Numbered from the stretch's first letter, positions 7,040 to 16,355 are shown. The stretch: DNA of 64,000 nt from Nonomuraea endophytica (GCF_014203235.1 NZ_JACHIN010000016.1:62001-126000), one strand, 5' to 3'. The notes: a model not told the origin generated them from the sequence alone. Program-made: numbers and translations.

Positions 7040-8758
7040 ATGGAACTGGTGAGCGCGTTAGAGTCACTGCGCCGCCGCCTCGACCGCGAGCTCTTCCCGC
7101 TCGCGATCGGGCAGGCGGCGGCCGACCGGCTCGCGCTCAAGGAGCTGACCGGCCAGCTCGACGACTATCTGCTGCCGCGGCTGCGTTCGATCGACGCGCC
7201 GCTGCTGACCGTCGTCGGCGGCTCCACGGGCGCGGGCAAGTCCACGCTGGTCAACTCCCTGGCCGGCGCCGACGTCGCCGAGCCCGGCGTGCTGCGGCCC
7301 ACCACGCTCGTGCCCACGCTCGCGGTCAGCCCCGCCGACCACGCCTGGTTCATGGGCCAGAACGTGCTGCCCGGACTCTCCCGCGCCACCGGCGACAGCC
7401 CCGGCGCGCTGCGCGTGGTGACGGTGGACACGCTGGTCCCCGGCCTCGCGCTGCTCGACGCGCCCGACATCGACTCCGTGGTCACCGCCAACCGGCAGCT
7501 CGCCGCCCAGCTCCTCGCCGCCGCCGACCTCTGGCTCTTCGTCACGACCGCCGCCCGCTACGCCGACGAGGTGCCCTGGAGCTTCCTGCGCTCGGCCCGC
7601 GACCGGAGTACTGCTCTCGCCGTCGTCCTCGACCGGGTCCCGCCCGAGGCCATGGCCGCGGTCTCCGCCGACCTGACCCGCCTGCTCGACGTCAACGGGC
7701 TGGCCGGCGCCAAGCTCTTCACCGTGCCGGAGGCCGTCCTGCCCGACGAGAAGGCCCGGCTGCCGCAGGAGGCGGTGCGCCCGATCGTCTTCTGGCTCAC
7801 CGAACTGGCCGCCGACGCCGCCGAGCGCTCCCGCATCGTGCGCCAGACGCTCTCCGGCGCGCTCGACAGCCTGGCCGCCCGCGTGCCGGCCCTCGCCGAC
7901 GCCGTCGAACGCCAGCAGGAGGGCTTCACCGCCCTGCGTTCCATCGTCGCCGCCGCCTACGCGGGCGGCATGGCCGACTTCGACGCCGGCATGCGGGACG
8001 GGTCGCTGCTGCGCGGCGAGGTGATGGCCCGCTGGCAGGACTTCATCGGCACCGGCGACCTGATGCGCTCCCTGGAGAGCCGGGTGGGCCGGCTGCGCGA
8101 CCGGATCGTCGGCTTCTTCACCGGCAAGGCCCACACGATCCAGCTCCGCGACGCGCTGGAGAGCGGCGTCGAGGCGCTGATCAGGGGCGCCGCCGACGGG
8201 TCGGCGGAACGGGCGCTCGAAGGCTGGTCGGCGGCGCCCGGCGGCCCCGGCCTGCTCGACCGGGTCGGCGCGGTCGAGGCCGCCCGGCTGGGACGGGCCT
8301 CGTCCGCGCTGGGCGCCGCCGCGGAGAAGGCGGTGCGCGGCTGGCAGGACTACGTCCTCGACCTGGTGCGGCAGGAAGGCGCGGCCAAGCGGACCACCGC
8401 GCGGGTCGCCTCCTTCGGCGTCAACGGGGCTGGGGTGCTGCTGATGCTGGCGGTGTTCGCCTCCACCGGAGGGCTGACCGGGATCGAGGTGGGGATCGCC
8501 GGAGGGACGAGCGTCCTGTCGCAGAAACTGCTGGAGGCCATCTTCGGTGACCAGGCGGTCCGTACCCTGACCACCAAGGCCAGGGAAGACCTCCGCGAGC
8601 GCGTTCAGGCCCTGCTCGACGCCGAGTCCGCGCGCTTCACCGACCTCCTGGCCGACGCCGAACCCCCTCCCGACACGCCCGCCGCCCTCAGAACCGCCGC
8701 CGCCGACATCACCGCCCACCGCCACGACCTGCCCGCCGCCGGAGGTGAGGAGGAGTGA
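7040..8758 (+). CDS. Dynamin-like GTPase, membrane-associated (first of a pair)
   Basis: A 572-residue P-loop GTPase. Walker A GGSTGAGKSTL is at residues 60-70, switch I Thr lies in RPTTLVPT, and DAPDIDS forms the G3 motif. A long helical region follows, and a hydrophobic segment (about 465-500, GVLLMLAVFASTGG and following) could insert into the membrane. Bacterial dynamin-like proteins often occur as neighbouring pairs and remodel membranes; in Streptomyces one pair supports FtsZ rings during sporulation septation. Assignment to that role is inference. The stop overlaps the next GTPase by 4 bp. Confidence 0.75.
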   Translation: MELVSALESLRRRLDRELFPLAIGQAAADRLALKELTGQLDDYLLPRLRSIDAPLLTVVGGSTGAGKSTLVNSLAGADVAEPGVLRPTTLVPTLAVSPADHAWFMGQNVLPGLSRATGDSPGALRVVTVDTLVPGLALLDAPDIDSVVTANRQLAAQLLAAADLWLFVTTAARYADEVPWSFLRSARDRSTALAVVLDRVPPEAMAAVSADLTRLLDVNGLAGAKLFTVPEAVLPDEKARLPQEAVRPIVFWLTELAADAAERSRIVRQTLSGALDSLAARVPALADAVERQQEGFTALRSIVAAAYAGGMADFDAGMRDGSLLRGEVMARWQDFIGTGDLMRSLESRVGRLRDRIVGFFTGKAHTIQLRDALESGVEALIRGAADGSAERALEGWSAAPGGPGLLDRVGAVEAARLGRASSALGAAAEKAVRGWQDYVLDLVRQEGAAKRTTARVASFGVNGAGVLLMLAVFASTGGLTGIEVGIAGGTSVLSQKLLEAIFGDQAVRTLTTKAREDLRERVQALLDAESARFTDLLADAEPPPDTPAALRTAAADITAHRHDLPAAGGEEE

Positions 8759-10359
8759 AACTGCTGCGCCGCGGACCGTCCCTGGACGATCGGCTCAACG
8801 CCCTGCTGGAGGCGGCCGACCTGGCCGGGGGACGACTGCCCGCCGACGTCGTCGCCGCCGCCCGGGAGGTCGCGGACCGGGCCGGTGTACGGCGGAGCCT
8901 GTCCGTCGACCACACCGTCGCCGCCCTCGCCGGAGCCACCGGAAGCGGCAAGTCGTCGCTGTTCAACGAGCTGACCGGCGCCGAACTCGCCACCGTCGGC
9001 GTCACCCGCCCCACCACCTCCACCGCCCAGGCCGCGTTGTGGGACGGCGACGGGGCCGGGCCGCTGCTCGACTGGCTGGAGATCCCGCGCCGCCACGCCG
9101 TCGCCGCCGACACCGGCCTCGCCGGGCTCGTCCTGCTCGATCTGCCCGACCACGACTCCATCGAGCTCGGTCACCGGCTGGAGGTGGACCGGCTGGTCGA
9201 GGTGGTCGACCTGCTGGTGTGGGTGCTGGATCCGCAGAAGTACGCGGACGCGGCTGTGCATGAGCGCTATCTCAGGCCGCTGGCCAGGCACCGGGAGGTG
9301 ATGGTCGTGGTCCTGAACCAGATCGACCGCCTGCCTGCCGCAGCCGTCTCGCGCTGCCTGGCCGACCTGCGGCGGCTGCTCGCCGATGATGGTCTGGACG
9401 GGGTGCCGGTGCTGGGCGTGTCCGCCCGTACCGGTGCCGGGCTGCCCGAGCTTCGTTCGCTACTTGGGGAGAAGGTGGCTGCCCGTCTTTCCTGGGCCGG
9501 TCGCCTGTCGGCCGACGTCGCCACCGCCGCCGACGCGCTGGCCGCGGCCGGCGGGTCCGGTGGCGGTGTCGTGGGGGTTTCTAGTGGTTTGTCCAAGGCG
9601 CTCACCGGCGCGCTGAGTACGGCGGCCGGAGTGCCGCTGGTGGTCGACGCCGTGGGGAAGGCGCATCGGCATCGGGCCGTGGTGGCGACCGGGTGGCCGG
9701 TTACCCGGTGGGTCCGGCGGTTCCGGCCGGATCCGTTGCGGCGGTTGCGGATCGGGGGGTCTTCCGCCGCTGCCGGGGAGATCGTGGGGAAGACTTCGTT
9801 GCCTGAGGCTTCTGGCGTGCAGAAGGCGCAGGTGGAGACGGCGATCAGGGACGTCGGCGAGGCCGCGGCCGAGGGGTTGCCCGGGGTTTGGGCCGCTTCG
9901 GTGCGGCGGGCGGCGCGGTCGCGGGCGGGGGAACTGGCCGACGCTCTGGACAAGGCGGTCTCCACCACGTCGCTGAGTGCCGCCCGGCGGCCTCGGTGGT
10001 GGCGGGCGGTTGGCTTGGTGCAGTGGGTGGTGTTCGCGGCCATGGCGGCCGGGGCGCTGTGGCTGGGCGTTCTCTTCGGGCTCGACTACCTGCGGCTGCC
10101 TGAGCTGCCTACGCCCACTTTGCTGGAGGTGCCGTGGCCTACGGTGCTTCTGGTGTTGGGTGCGTTGGCCGGGGTGCTGGTGGCGTTGTTGTCCCGGGTG
10201 GCGGCGTGGATCGGCGGTCGGCGGCGAGCCCGCGGAACCGCCAAGGCCCTGCGCGCCGCCGTGGGCGAAGTGGCCAGGACCGACGTCCTCGACCCGGTAA
10301 CCGCCGAACTCGACCGCTACACCGCCTTCACCACCGCCCTAACCCAAGCCCGCCAATAA
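8755..10359 (+). CDS. GTPase with two C-terminal membrane helices (second of a pair)
   Basis: A 534-residue partner of the preceding GTPase. Motifs seen are P-loop GATGSGKSS (60-68), RPTTS (switch I), DLPDHDS (G3) and NQID (G4). Two membrane helices near the C terminus (around WVVFAAMAAGALWLGVLFG and TVLLVLGALAGVLVALL) enclose a short extracellular loop. The GTG start overlaps the upstream stop, so the pair should be made in fixed ratio. Third codon positions shift from mostly C to mostly G after about 9200. YfjP-type or dynamin-like are both reasonable family labels. Confidence 0.75.
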   Translation: MKLLRRGPSLDDRLNALLEAADLAGGRLPADVVAAAREVADRAGVRRSLSVDHTVAALAGATGSGKSSLFNELTGAELATVGVTRPTTSTAQAALWDGDGAGPLLDWLEIPRRHAVAADTGLAGLVLLDLPDHDSIELGHRLEVDRLVEVVDLLVWVLDPQKYADAAVHERYLRPLARHREVMVVVLNQIDRLPAAAVSRCLADLRRLLADDGLDGVPVLGVSARTGAGLPELRSLLGEKVAARLSWAGRLSADVATAADALAAAGGSGGGVVGVSSGLSKALTGALSTAAGVPLVVDAVGKAHRHRAVVATGWPVTRWVRRFRPDPLRRLRIGGSSAAAGEIVGKTSLPEASGVQKAQVETAIRDVGEAAAEGLPGVWAASVRRAARSRAGELADALDKAVSTTSLSAARRPRWWRAVGLVQWVVFAAMAAGALWLGVLFGLDYLRLPELPTPTLLEVPWPTVLLVLGALAGVLVALLSRVAAWIGGRRRARGTAKALRAAVGEVARTDVLDPVTAELDRYTAFTTALTQARQ

Positions 10360-10360
10360 C

Positions 10361-10420
10361 CCCCACCCACCCCAACACCCCACCCACCCCAACACCCCAC
10401 CCACCCCAACACCCCACCCG
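10361..10420. repeat. 17-bp C-rich tandem repeat, 3.5 copies
   Basis: The unit CCCCACCCACCCCAACA is repeated exactly at 10361, 10378 and 10395, with a partial fourth copy to 10420. The complementary strand carries three G-runs per unit and could fold into G-quadruplexes. It lies directly after the GTPase stop codon. Confidence 0.85.
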
Positions 10421-10438
10421 CCACCCAACACCTCACCC

Positions 10439-10480
10439 GGACCACGACACCCCACCCGGACGGACCACGACACCCCACCC
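10439..10480. repeat. 19-bp direct repeat, two copies
   Basis: GGACCACGACACCCCACCC occurs at 10439-10457 and again at 10462-10480, separated by four bases. It continues the repetitive tract begun at 10361. Confidence 0.8.
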
Positions 10481-10791
10481 ACTCGACACACGGCACCACA
10501 CCTACCCGGACCACGTGCCCGGGCCGGGGGCCGTGATCCTGCCCGGGTCGCGCCGCGGGGTGTGGCACGGCGTCGTGTCAGGCGGCTCGCCTCGGCCCGC
10601 TGCCCCGAGACCCGAGCTCGCCCGGCGGTGGGTGTGCGGGGGCTCTGCGAGCGCTGGGCTTGGCCCCTTCCGGGACCGGGGCCGGATCACGACCGGCTGT
10701 GAGGGGGGCGTCGCCCGGGCCGCGCGACGGGCTGTGGCGGGGCGCTGGCTGGGTCGCCCGACGGGGTGGGGCGCGGCGGTCTGTCGCGGGG

Positions 10792-12000
10792 TTAGTGCGG
10801 GGTGAAGGCGATGGGCATGTGTTTGATGCCGTTGATGAAGTCCGAGCGCATGCGCCGTACCGGAGCGGTGTGGGTGGCGGAGGGGAAGCGGCGGACGAGT
10901 TCGCGGATCATGCAGGTGATCTGCAGTCTGGCCAGGTTGGCGCCGAGGCAGAAGTGGGGGCCGCCGCCGCCGAACGTCACGTGGTCGTTCGGGGTGCGGC
11001 GCAGGTCGAGGAGGTGGGCGTCGGGGAAGACGGCCTCGTCGTGGTTGGCGGAGGCGTAGAAGGTGACGACCTTTTCGCCTTCGCGGATCGGCTGGCCGGA
11101 GATCGAGGTGTCGGTGGTGGCGGTGCGGCGGAAGTTGTGGATGGACGAGCCCCAGCGCAGGAACTCCTCGGTCGCGCTGCGCCACAACGCGTCGTCGCCC
11201 AGCCCGGCGGAGAGTTCGCGGTAGGCGGCGGGGTGGTCGATGAGGGCCTTCATGGCGTGGGAGATGAGGTTGCGGGTGGTCTCGTTTCCGGCGACGCAGA
11301 GGATGACGAAGAAGGAGTCGATCTCCTCCCTGGTCAGCCGGTCGCCGTCCACCTCGGCCTGGACCAGCGCGGTCAGGATGTCCTCGCGCGGCCGGGTGCG
11401 GCGCTCGTCCACGAGGGCGTCGCAGTAGGCGAAGATCTCGGCTGCCGCGATCTCGCCGTCCTCCGGGCTGGTGCGGAAGTCGGGGTCCTGGAAGCCGACC
11501 ATGCGGTTCGACCAGTCGAAGATCAGGTGGTGGTCGCTCTCGGGGACGCCGATGAGGTCGCAGATCATCTGCAGCGGCAGGTACTCGGCGACGTCTGTCA
11601 CGAACTCGACTTCGCCGCCGCGTTCGAGCACGTCGTCGGCGATCCGCTCGGCCCTGGCCTGTACGGTCGCGGCCAGCTTGCCGATCATCTTCGGCGTGAA
11701 CCCGGCGCTGACCAGCCGCCGGTAGCGGGTCTGCTTCGGCGGGTCCATGTTGAGCAGGGTCAGCTTGGCGATCTCGATGAACTCGGGCGACTGCGTCCTG
11801 ATGAACGTGGTGCCCAGTTCGGTGGACCACGTCTTGGCGTCGCGGCTGATGGCCTTCACGTCGTCGTAGCGGGTGACGGCCCAGAAGCCGGTGTCGTCGG
11901 GGACGTCGTGCCAGTAGACGGGCGCGTTGCGGCGCAGGTAGGCGAACTGGTCGTGGGGGACGTGCCGTTCCCAGGTGTTCTCGAGCAGGTCGATGCGCAT
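10792..12000 (-). CDS. Cytochrome P450, CYP125/CYP124-like
   Basis: A 402-residue soluble bacterial P450. The heme loop FGGGGPHFCLGANLARLQ spans residues 343-360 with ligand Cys351. The I helix reads CVAGNETTRN and the K helix gives EFLR (ExxR). The N-terminal part (TLLNMDPPKQTRYRRLV) and GNETTRN resemble steroid or terpenoid side-chain hydroxylases of the CYP125/CYP124 group. Substrate is an inference. The ATG at 12000 is chosen because the protein then starts at the usual distance before the first helix. It follows tetR by 68 bp on the same strand; no ferredoxin or reductase is nearby. Confidence 0.85.
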   Translation of the reverse strand: MRIDLLENTWERHVPHDQFAYLRRNAPVYWHDVPDDTGFWAVTRYDDVKAISRDAKTWSTELGTTFIRTQSPEFIEIAKLTLLNMDPPKQTRYRRLVSAGFTPKMIGKLAATVQARAERIADDVLERGGEVEFVTDVAEYLPLQMICDLIGVPESDHHLIFDWSNRMVGFQDPDFRTSPEDGEIAAAEIFAYCDALVDERRTRPREDILTALVQAEVDGDRLTREEIDSFFVILCVAGNETTRNLISHAMKALIDHPAAYRELSAGLGDDALWRSATEEFLRWGSSIHNFRRTATTDTSISGQPIREGEKVVTFYASANHDEAVFPDAHLLDLRRTPNDHVTFGGGGPHFCLGANLARLQITCMIRELVRRFPSATHTAPVRRMRSDFINGIKHMPIAFTPH

Positions 12001-12068
12001 CGGGCTCCCTTTGGCGCGGGGTTCGGGGCCTGGTTTCCGGTACGGCGGAGCCGTACCGGATGAGGGGG

Positions 12069-12659
12069 TCAGAAGCCGAGCAGGTCGCGCAGGGCGAGCA
12101 CCACGGCCGCCCGCTCCACGGCGGGCGGGTCGAGGCGGTGCTGTACCGCGCAACCGATGAGTAACCCGAGCACGGCCACGGCGGTCTGCTCGGGGGATCG
12201 CCTGAGCGGTACGCCCGCGGCCGCCGCCCAGTCGGACAACCCCTCGGCTAGTCGGGCACGGATGTCGGCGTAGCGCCTGGCCAGCGGTTCGCCGATGTGG
12301 GGATCGCGCGCGCCGTGCAGCCACAGCTCCAGTTCGAGCAGGAGCCATGCCGCACCGCGATCCGGTTCGTCACGGGTGAGGACGTCGAAGAGGGCGGCCA
12401 GCCGGTCGTCGAGTTCGGTGATCTCCTCGAACCCGGCGAGCAGGTCGGCCGCGGTCTGGTCCTTCCAGACCTCCAGCAGGGCGAGCAGGAGGCCTTCCTT
12501 GCCGCCGAAGTGGTTGTAGAGGGCGCCTGTGGTGCGGTCGGCGGCCTCGGCCACCGCTTCGGCGGAGACGGCGTGGAACCCCTTTCTGGCGAAGAGGTCG
12601 GCGGCGGCGTCGATCAGCCGGGTACGGGTTTCGGCCCGTCGCTGATCCTGGGTCGCCAC
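12069..12659 (-). CDS. TetR family transcriptional regulator
   Basis: A 196-residue all-helical regulator. The N-terminal TetR helix-turn-helix is clear (RTRLIDAAADLFARKGF, then TTGALYNHFGGKEGLL, residues about 14-63). The remainder is a variable ligand domain. I chose GTG 12659 because GGAGG (12665-12669) is five bases ahead of it; the in-frame GTG at 12665 overlaps that ribosome site. A perfect palindrome at 12672-12691 lies just upstream and suggests autoregulation. The P450 gene directly downstream is the probable target. Confidence 0.88.
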   Translation of the reverse strand: MATQDQRRAETRTRLIDAAADLFARKGFHAVSAEAVAEAADRTTGALYNHFGGKEGLLLALLEVWKDQTAADLLAGFEEITELDDRLAALFDVLTRDEPDRGAAWLLLELELWLHGARDPHIGEPLARRYADIRARLAEGLSDWAAAAGVPLRRSPEQTAVAVLGLLIGCAVQHRLDPPAVERAAVVLALRDLLGF

Positions 12660-12671
12660 TGACACCTCCGG

Positions 12672-12691
12672 TATATCGGGGCTCCGATATA
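12672..12691. promoter_or_regulatory. Perfect palindromic operator upstream of tetR
   Basis: TATATCGG-GGCT-CCGATATA has perfect 8-bp arms and lies 12 bp before the tetR start, within an AT-rich stretch that probably holds the promoter. Size and position suit a TetR dimer site. Confidence 0.6.
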
Positions 12692-12751
12692 TATCTCCTT
12701 ACCTATATTTCATGACTTGTCGGGTTGGTCAAGGGTTTGCGGTGAAGGCGG

Positions 12752-13615
12752 TCAGCAGTTCTGTCGTGCCAACCTGGCGTCCGCCTCTTCCTGTGGCATC
12801 GGCTCGGAGTCCGTGAAGAGGCCCACCTTGCCGCCGTGGCTGACGTAGCCGCCGGTGACGTACCAGCCGTCAGGCACCGAAGCACGCACCTCCGGCTCCT
12901 CCTGCCCGGTCTCGATCACGTACTCGTTGATGGCCCAGCCGCGCTGGGCGAGCAGGCCGCGTACCTCGGCCACGCTCTTGTTGAGGTACGGCACGCAGTT
13001 CATCGGCTCGTCCGGCGCGTCGAAGGGGCCGCCGCTCTGGACCTCCTCACCGGGACGCGCCTCGCGGCCCAGGGTGATGTCGGCCGTGCCGCGGAAGCTC
13101 GCCGGGATCTTGATGCCGATCGGGCAGCCGTCGACCTTGCGGCACGTGCCGGTGCCCTGGATCTGCTCGAACTCGGTCAGGTACCTCGGCTCGGGGCCGT
13201 CCTCCGTGGTGGGGAAGATCTGGCCGACGCTGCCCGGGGAGGACGGGATGACCCGGAGCGAGATGTTCAGCCCGGCCGCGCGCAACTGCTCCTGGTACTT
13301 GCCGGGATCGGCGTAGAGGTCCTTGACCTCGATCACGTAGTGGTCGCCTTCGCGCCGGATGTCGAGGGCGGCTGCGGGCTGGGCCGCCGGGCCCAGGAAC
13401 CAGGCCGCGGCCAGCGCGGCGGCCGCCACCGTGGCGATCCCGGGCAGCGTGATCCGCTTCCTGCCCAGCGCCGCACGGACCCTGCTCACACGGGACTGCT
13501 CCGGGGCGGCGGACAGGGTCATGATCTCGTTCATCAGGTCGTGCGCGCCCTCGCTCAGGCCCGGTCCGGCCGGTGGGGCGAGCCGGGTGACGATCTGGTC
13601 GATGTCGGTGCTCAC
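12752..13615 (-). CDS. Membrane-anchored protein paired with an ECF sigma factor
   Basis: A 287-residue protein with a cytoplasmic N terminus (about 50 residues), one membrane helix (residues about 55-80, IATVAAAALAAAWFLGPAA) and a large external domain with Cys residues. The outside part begins ALDIRREGDHYVIEVKDL. Its GTG start overlaps the sigma stop (GTGA), the usual arrangement for a sigma factor and its membrane anti-sigma partner. I see no zinc-binding HxxxCxxC motif, so anti-sigma function is inferred from context. The protein at 25995 has the same layout and a similar external domain start. Confidence 0.65.
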   Translation of the reverse strand: MSTDIDQIVTRLAPPAGPGLSEGAHDLMNEIMTLSAAPEQSRVSRVRAALGRKRITLPGIATVAAAALAAAWFLGPAAQPAAALDIRREGDHYVIEVKDLYADPGKYQEQLRAAGLNISLRVIPSSPGSVGQIFPTTEDGPEPRYLTEFEQIQGTGTCRKVDGCPIGIKIPASFRGTADITLGREARPGEEVQSGGPFDAPDEPMNCVPYLNKSVAEVRGLLAQRGWAINEYVIETGQEEPEVRASVPDGWYVTGGYVSHGGKVGLFTDSEPMPQEEADARLARQNC

Positions 13616-14163
13616 TGGCTCTCCTTCGCGAGTGCTACGGCGCGCGGGCCGTACCGGGTGAGGTCGAGGTCGGCCTGCGCGAGTGCGGCGGCCAGGCGCT
13701 TGCGGGCGCGATGCAGACGCAGACGTACGGCTCCGCGCGAGGCGCCGACGACCTTGGCGATCTCGGCGATGCCCAGGCCCTCCCAGCCGACCAGCGAGAG
13801 CAGTTCCCTGTCCGGCTCCGACAACTGGGTGAACGCCTCGCGGGCCACGTCGGGCGCCTGGTCGGGGCGGGATTCGGCCCAGATCGCCAGCTCGGCGCGC
13901 AGGCGCAGGCCGAGGGCTTCGCGGCGGGACTCGGCGCGGTGGTGGTTGGCGAGGATGCGGCGGGCGGTGCCGTACAGCCACCATCGGGCCTCGTCGCCGG
14001 AGGGGATGTCGTCGATGCGGCGCCAGGCCGTCGTGAACGTCTCGGAGATCACGTCGGCGGCATCGTCGGGAGACGTGGTGCGCCGGGTCACATAGGCGGC
14101 CACGGCGGGGTAATGCGTGAGATAGAGCGCCTCGAAGCGGCGGCGAGGCTCGGGTGGTCCCAC
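13612..14163 (-). CDS. ECF RNA polymerase sigma factor
   Basis: A 183-residue sigma-70 family protein. Region 2 is seen in FEALYLTHYPAVAAYVTRRT through DVISETFTTAWRR, and region 4 in LSEPDRELLSLVGWEGLGIA with a helix-turn-helix ending VRLRLHRARKRL. The GTG at 14163 has AGGA about seven bases upstream. It is translationally coupled to the membrane protein at 12752. Such pairs respond to envelope or redox signals in actinomycetes; the signal here is unknown. Confidence 0.85.
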   Translation of the reverse strand: MGPPEPRRRFEALYLTHYPAVAAYVTRRTTSPDDAADVISETFTTAWRRIDDIPSGDEARWWLYGTARRILANHHRAESRREALGLRLRAELAIWAESRPDQAPDVAREAFTQLSEPDRELLSLVGWEGLGIAEIAKVVGASRGAVRLRLHRARKRLAAALAQADLDLTRYGPRAVALAKESQ

Positions 14164-14226
14164 AGAGCGGGTCCTTCCGATAGGGGAGCTTACGTATCGG
14201 TAGATGTCCGCCTTGGTGGGCTTGTT

Positions 14227-15144
14227 TCAGGTGTGCGGGAAGAGATCCGTGGCCGTGGCGTCCAGCGTGATCAGCAGGGGACGCAGCAGCGGATGGTGCT
14301 CGGCGCCCCTGCGGACCGCGGCGAACACGCGGCGCTCCGGGCCCGGCGCCTCCCGCACCACCACGCCGGTGAGATCCAGGTCCCGCAGCGCCAGCCGGGG
14401 CACCAGCGCCACCCCGGAACCCGCCCCCACCAGCGCCACCACCGCGCGGAAGTCGTCGGAGGAGTGGGCGAAGTCCGCGGTGAACCCGGCCTGCTCGCAG
14501 GCCACGGCGATGACGTCGTGCACCGGGTTGCCCGGGTAAGGGCCGATCCAGCTCTCGGCCGCCAGCTCGGCCAGCGCCACCCTGCCGGCCTGTCCCAGGG
14601 GGTGGCTCGTGGGCAGGACCAGGTCGAACGGCTCGGCGTACAGGGGGACGCGGGTCAGCCGCTGATCGGCCGGTGCGCCCCGGTACTCGACCGCGATGGC
14701 CAGGTCGGCTTCGCCGTCCAGGAGCATGGTGAGGCTGTGGTCGCCCTCCGCGTCGCGCACGCGCACGTCCAGGCCGGGGGAGGTCTCGCGCAGCGTGCGT
14801 ACGGCGGGGGCCAGGAGGGCGGCGATCGCGGTGGCGAACGAGGCCACGCTGACCTCACCGGCCGCCCCGGTCGTGTAGGCGGCGACCTCGGCTTCCGCGC
14901 GTTCGAGCTGGGCCAGGACCTCGTTGGCGTGGGCCAGCATGATGCGGCCGACCGCGGTGAGCCGCACGCCGCGCCCGTCGCGGATGAACAGCCGGTGCCC
15001 GACCTCGTGCTCCAGCGCGCCGAGCTGCTGGGACACCGCCGACGGCGTGAGGTGGAGCGCAGCCGCCGCGGCGGTGACCGTACCGTGGTCGGCCACCGCG
15101 CGGAGCGTGCGCAGGCGCCGCGTCTCTATCACGCGGCCGAGCAT
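14227..15144 (-). CDS. LysR family transcriptional regulator
   Basis: A 305-residue regulator of normal LysR size. The N-terminal winged helix reads LRTLRAVADHGTVTAAAAAL with HLTPSAVSQQLGALEHEVG (residues about 8-47). A periplasmic-binding-like effector domain follows from about residue 90. It lies five bases after the kbl stop on the same strand, so it is probably co-transcribed with tdh-kbl. GTG at 15132 is an alternative start. Control of threonine catabolism is plausible by position only. Confidence 0.85.
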   Translation of the reverse strand: MLGRVIETRRLRTLRAVADHGTVTAAAAALHLTPSAVSQQLGALEHEVGHRLFIRDGRGVRLTAVGRIMLAHANEVLAQLERAEAEVAAYTTGAAGEVSVASFATAIAALLAPAVRTLRETSPGLDVRVRDAEGDHSLTMLLDGEADLAIAVEYRGAPADQRLTRVPLYAEPFDLVLPTSHPLGQAGRVALAELAAESWIGPYPGNPVHDVIAVACEQAGFTADFAHSSDDFRAVVALVGAGSGVALVPRLALRDLDLTGVVVREAPGPERRVFAAVRRGAEHHPLLRPLLITLDATATDLFPHT

Positions 15145-15149
15145 AGGGT

Positions 15150-16322
15150 CTATCCGTTGCGTGCCGTGATGAACGCGTCGACGGCGCGGTCGACGTCCTC
15201 GGTGGAATGGGCGGCCGAGAGCTGGACGCGGATGCGCGCCTGCCCGTGCGGCACCACCGGGTAGGAGAAGCCGATCACGTAGATGCCCAGCTCCAGCAGC
15301 CGCTCCGCCATGGCTCCGGCCTCGGCCGCGTCGCCGATCATGACGGGCGCGATCGGGTGGTCGCCGGGCAGGATGTCGAACCCGGCCTCGGTCATCCGCG
15401 TACGGAAACGCGCGGTGTTGGCGCGTAGCTGGTCGCGGGCGTCGTTGGAGGTCTCCAGCAGGTCGAGGATGCGCAGGGACGCGGCGGCGATGACCGGCGC
15501 GAGCGAGTTGGAGAACAGGTAGGGCCGCGACCGCTGCCGCAACAGCTCGCAGATCTCCTTGCGGGCCGCGACGTAGCCGCCGCTGGCGCCGCCGAGCGCC
15601 TTGCCCAGCGTGCCGGTGATGATGTCGATCCGGTCGGTGACGCCGTGCAGCTCCGGCGTGCCACGGCCGGTGGGGCCGACGAAGCCGACGGCGTGCGAGT
15701 CGTCGACCATGACCATCGCGTCATACCGGTCGGCCAGATCGCAGATCTCCTGCAACGGCGCGAGATATCCGTCCATGGAGAACACGCCGTCGGTGACGAT
15801 CAGCCGCCGCCGCGCGTCCGAGGCCTCCTTGAGCCGCGACTCCAGCTCGCCCATGTCCCGGTTGGCGTAGCGGAAGCGCTTCGCCTTCGACAGCCGGATG
15901 CCGTCGATGATGCTCGCGTGGTTGAGCGCGTCGGAGATCACCGCGTCCTGCGCGTCGAGCAGCGTTTCGAAAACACCGCCGTTGGCGTCGAAACACGAGC
16001 TGTAGAGGACCGTGCCCTCCATGCCCAGGAAGTCCGACAGGCGGGCTTCCAGCTCCTTGTGCACCTCCTGCGTCCCGCAGATGAAGCGCACCGACGCCAT
16101 CCCGAACCCCCACCGCTCCAGCGCATCCCGCGCCGCCGCGACGACCTCGGGATTGTCGGCCAGGCCGAGGTAGTTGTTGGCGCAGAAGTTCAGGACCTCG
16201 GCGTCACCCACGCGTACGTGGGAGTTCTGCGGGGTGCTGATCACCCGCTCGGGCTTGTGCAGCCCGGCCTCGGTGATCTCGTCGAGCGTCTCACGCAGCT
16301 GCTCGCGGACGGTGGAAAACAT
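15150..16322 (-). CDS. kbl: 2-amino-3-ketobutyrate coenzyme A ligase (glycine C-acetyltransferase)
   Basis: A 390-residue PLP enzyme of the alpha-oxoamine synthase family. It cleaves 2-amino-3-ketobutyrate with CoA to glycine and acetyl-CoA. The PLP lysine lies in [15 protein letters not shown], and [15 protein letters not shown] near residue 46 and [16 protein letters not shown] are typical. The length nearly equals that of the E. coli enzyme. ATG 16322 is preceded by GGAGG at good distance. It follows tdh by 33 bp, and together they form the threonine to glycine pathway. Confidence 0.93.
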   Translation of the reverse strand: MFSTVREQLRETLDEITEAGLHKPERVISTPQNSHVRVGDAEVLNFCANNYLGLADNPEVVAAARDALERWGFGMASVRFICGTQEVHKELEARLSDFLGMEGTVLYSSCFDANGGVFETLLDAQDAVISDALNHASIIDGIRLSKAKRFRYANRDMGELESRLKEASDARRRLIVTDGVFSMDGYLAPLQEICDLADRYDAMVMVDDSHAVGFVGPTGRGTPELHGVTDRIDIITGTLGKALGGASGGYVAARKEICELLRQRSRPYLFSNSLAPVIAAASLRILDLLETSNDARDQLRANTARFRTRMTEAGFDILPGDHPIAPVMIGDAAEAGAMAERLLELGIYVIGFSYPVVPHGQARIRVQLSAAHSTEDVDRAVDAFITARNG

Positions 16323-16355
16323 CAAACCTCCAAGATCTGGTACGGCGGGCGGCGT

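Larger units (their letters stand above)
10360..10791. other. Gene-free convergent intergenic region with C-rich repeats
   Basis: The 432 bases between the GTPase gene and the convergent P450 gene hold no convincing coding frame. The left part (10361-10480) is built of short C-rich tandem repeats. The right part (about 10500-10791) is GC-rich without a clear T-tract terminator. Confidence 0.6.

Noticed and set aside
10361-10480. Possible CRISPR-like repeats
   Set aside because: The units are contiguous or separated by only four bases, with no unique spacers and no cas genes.
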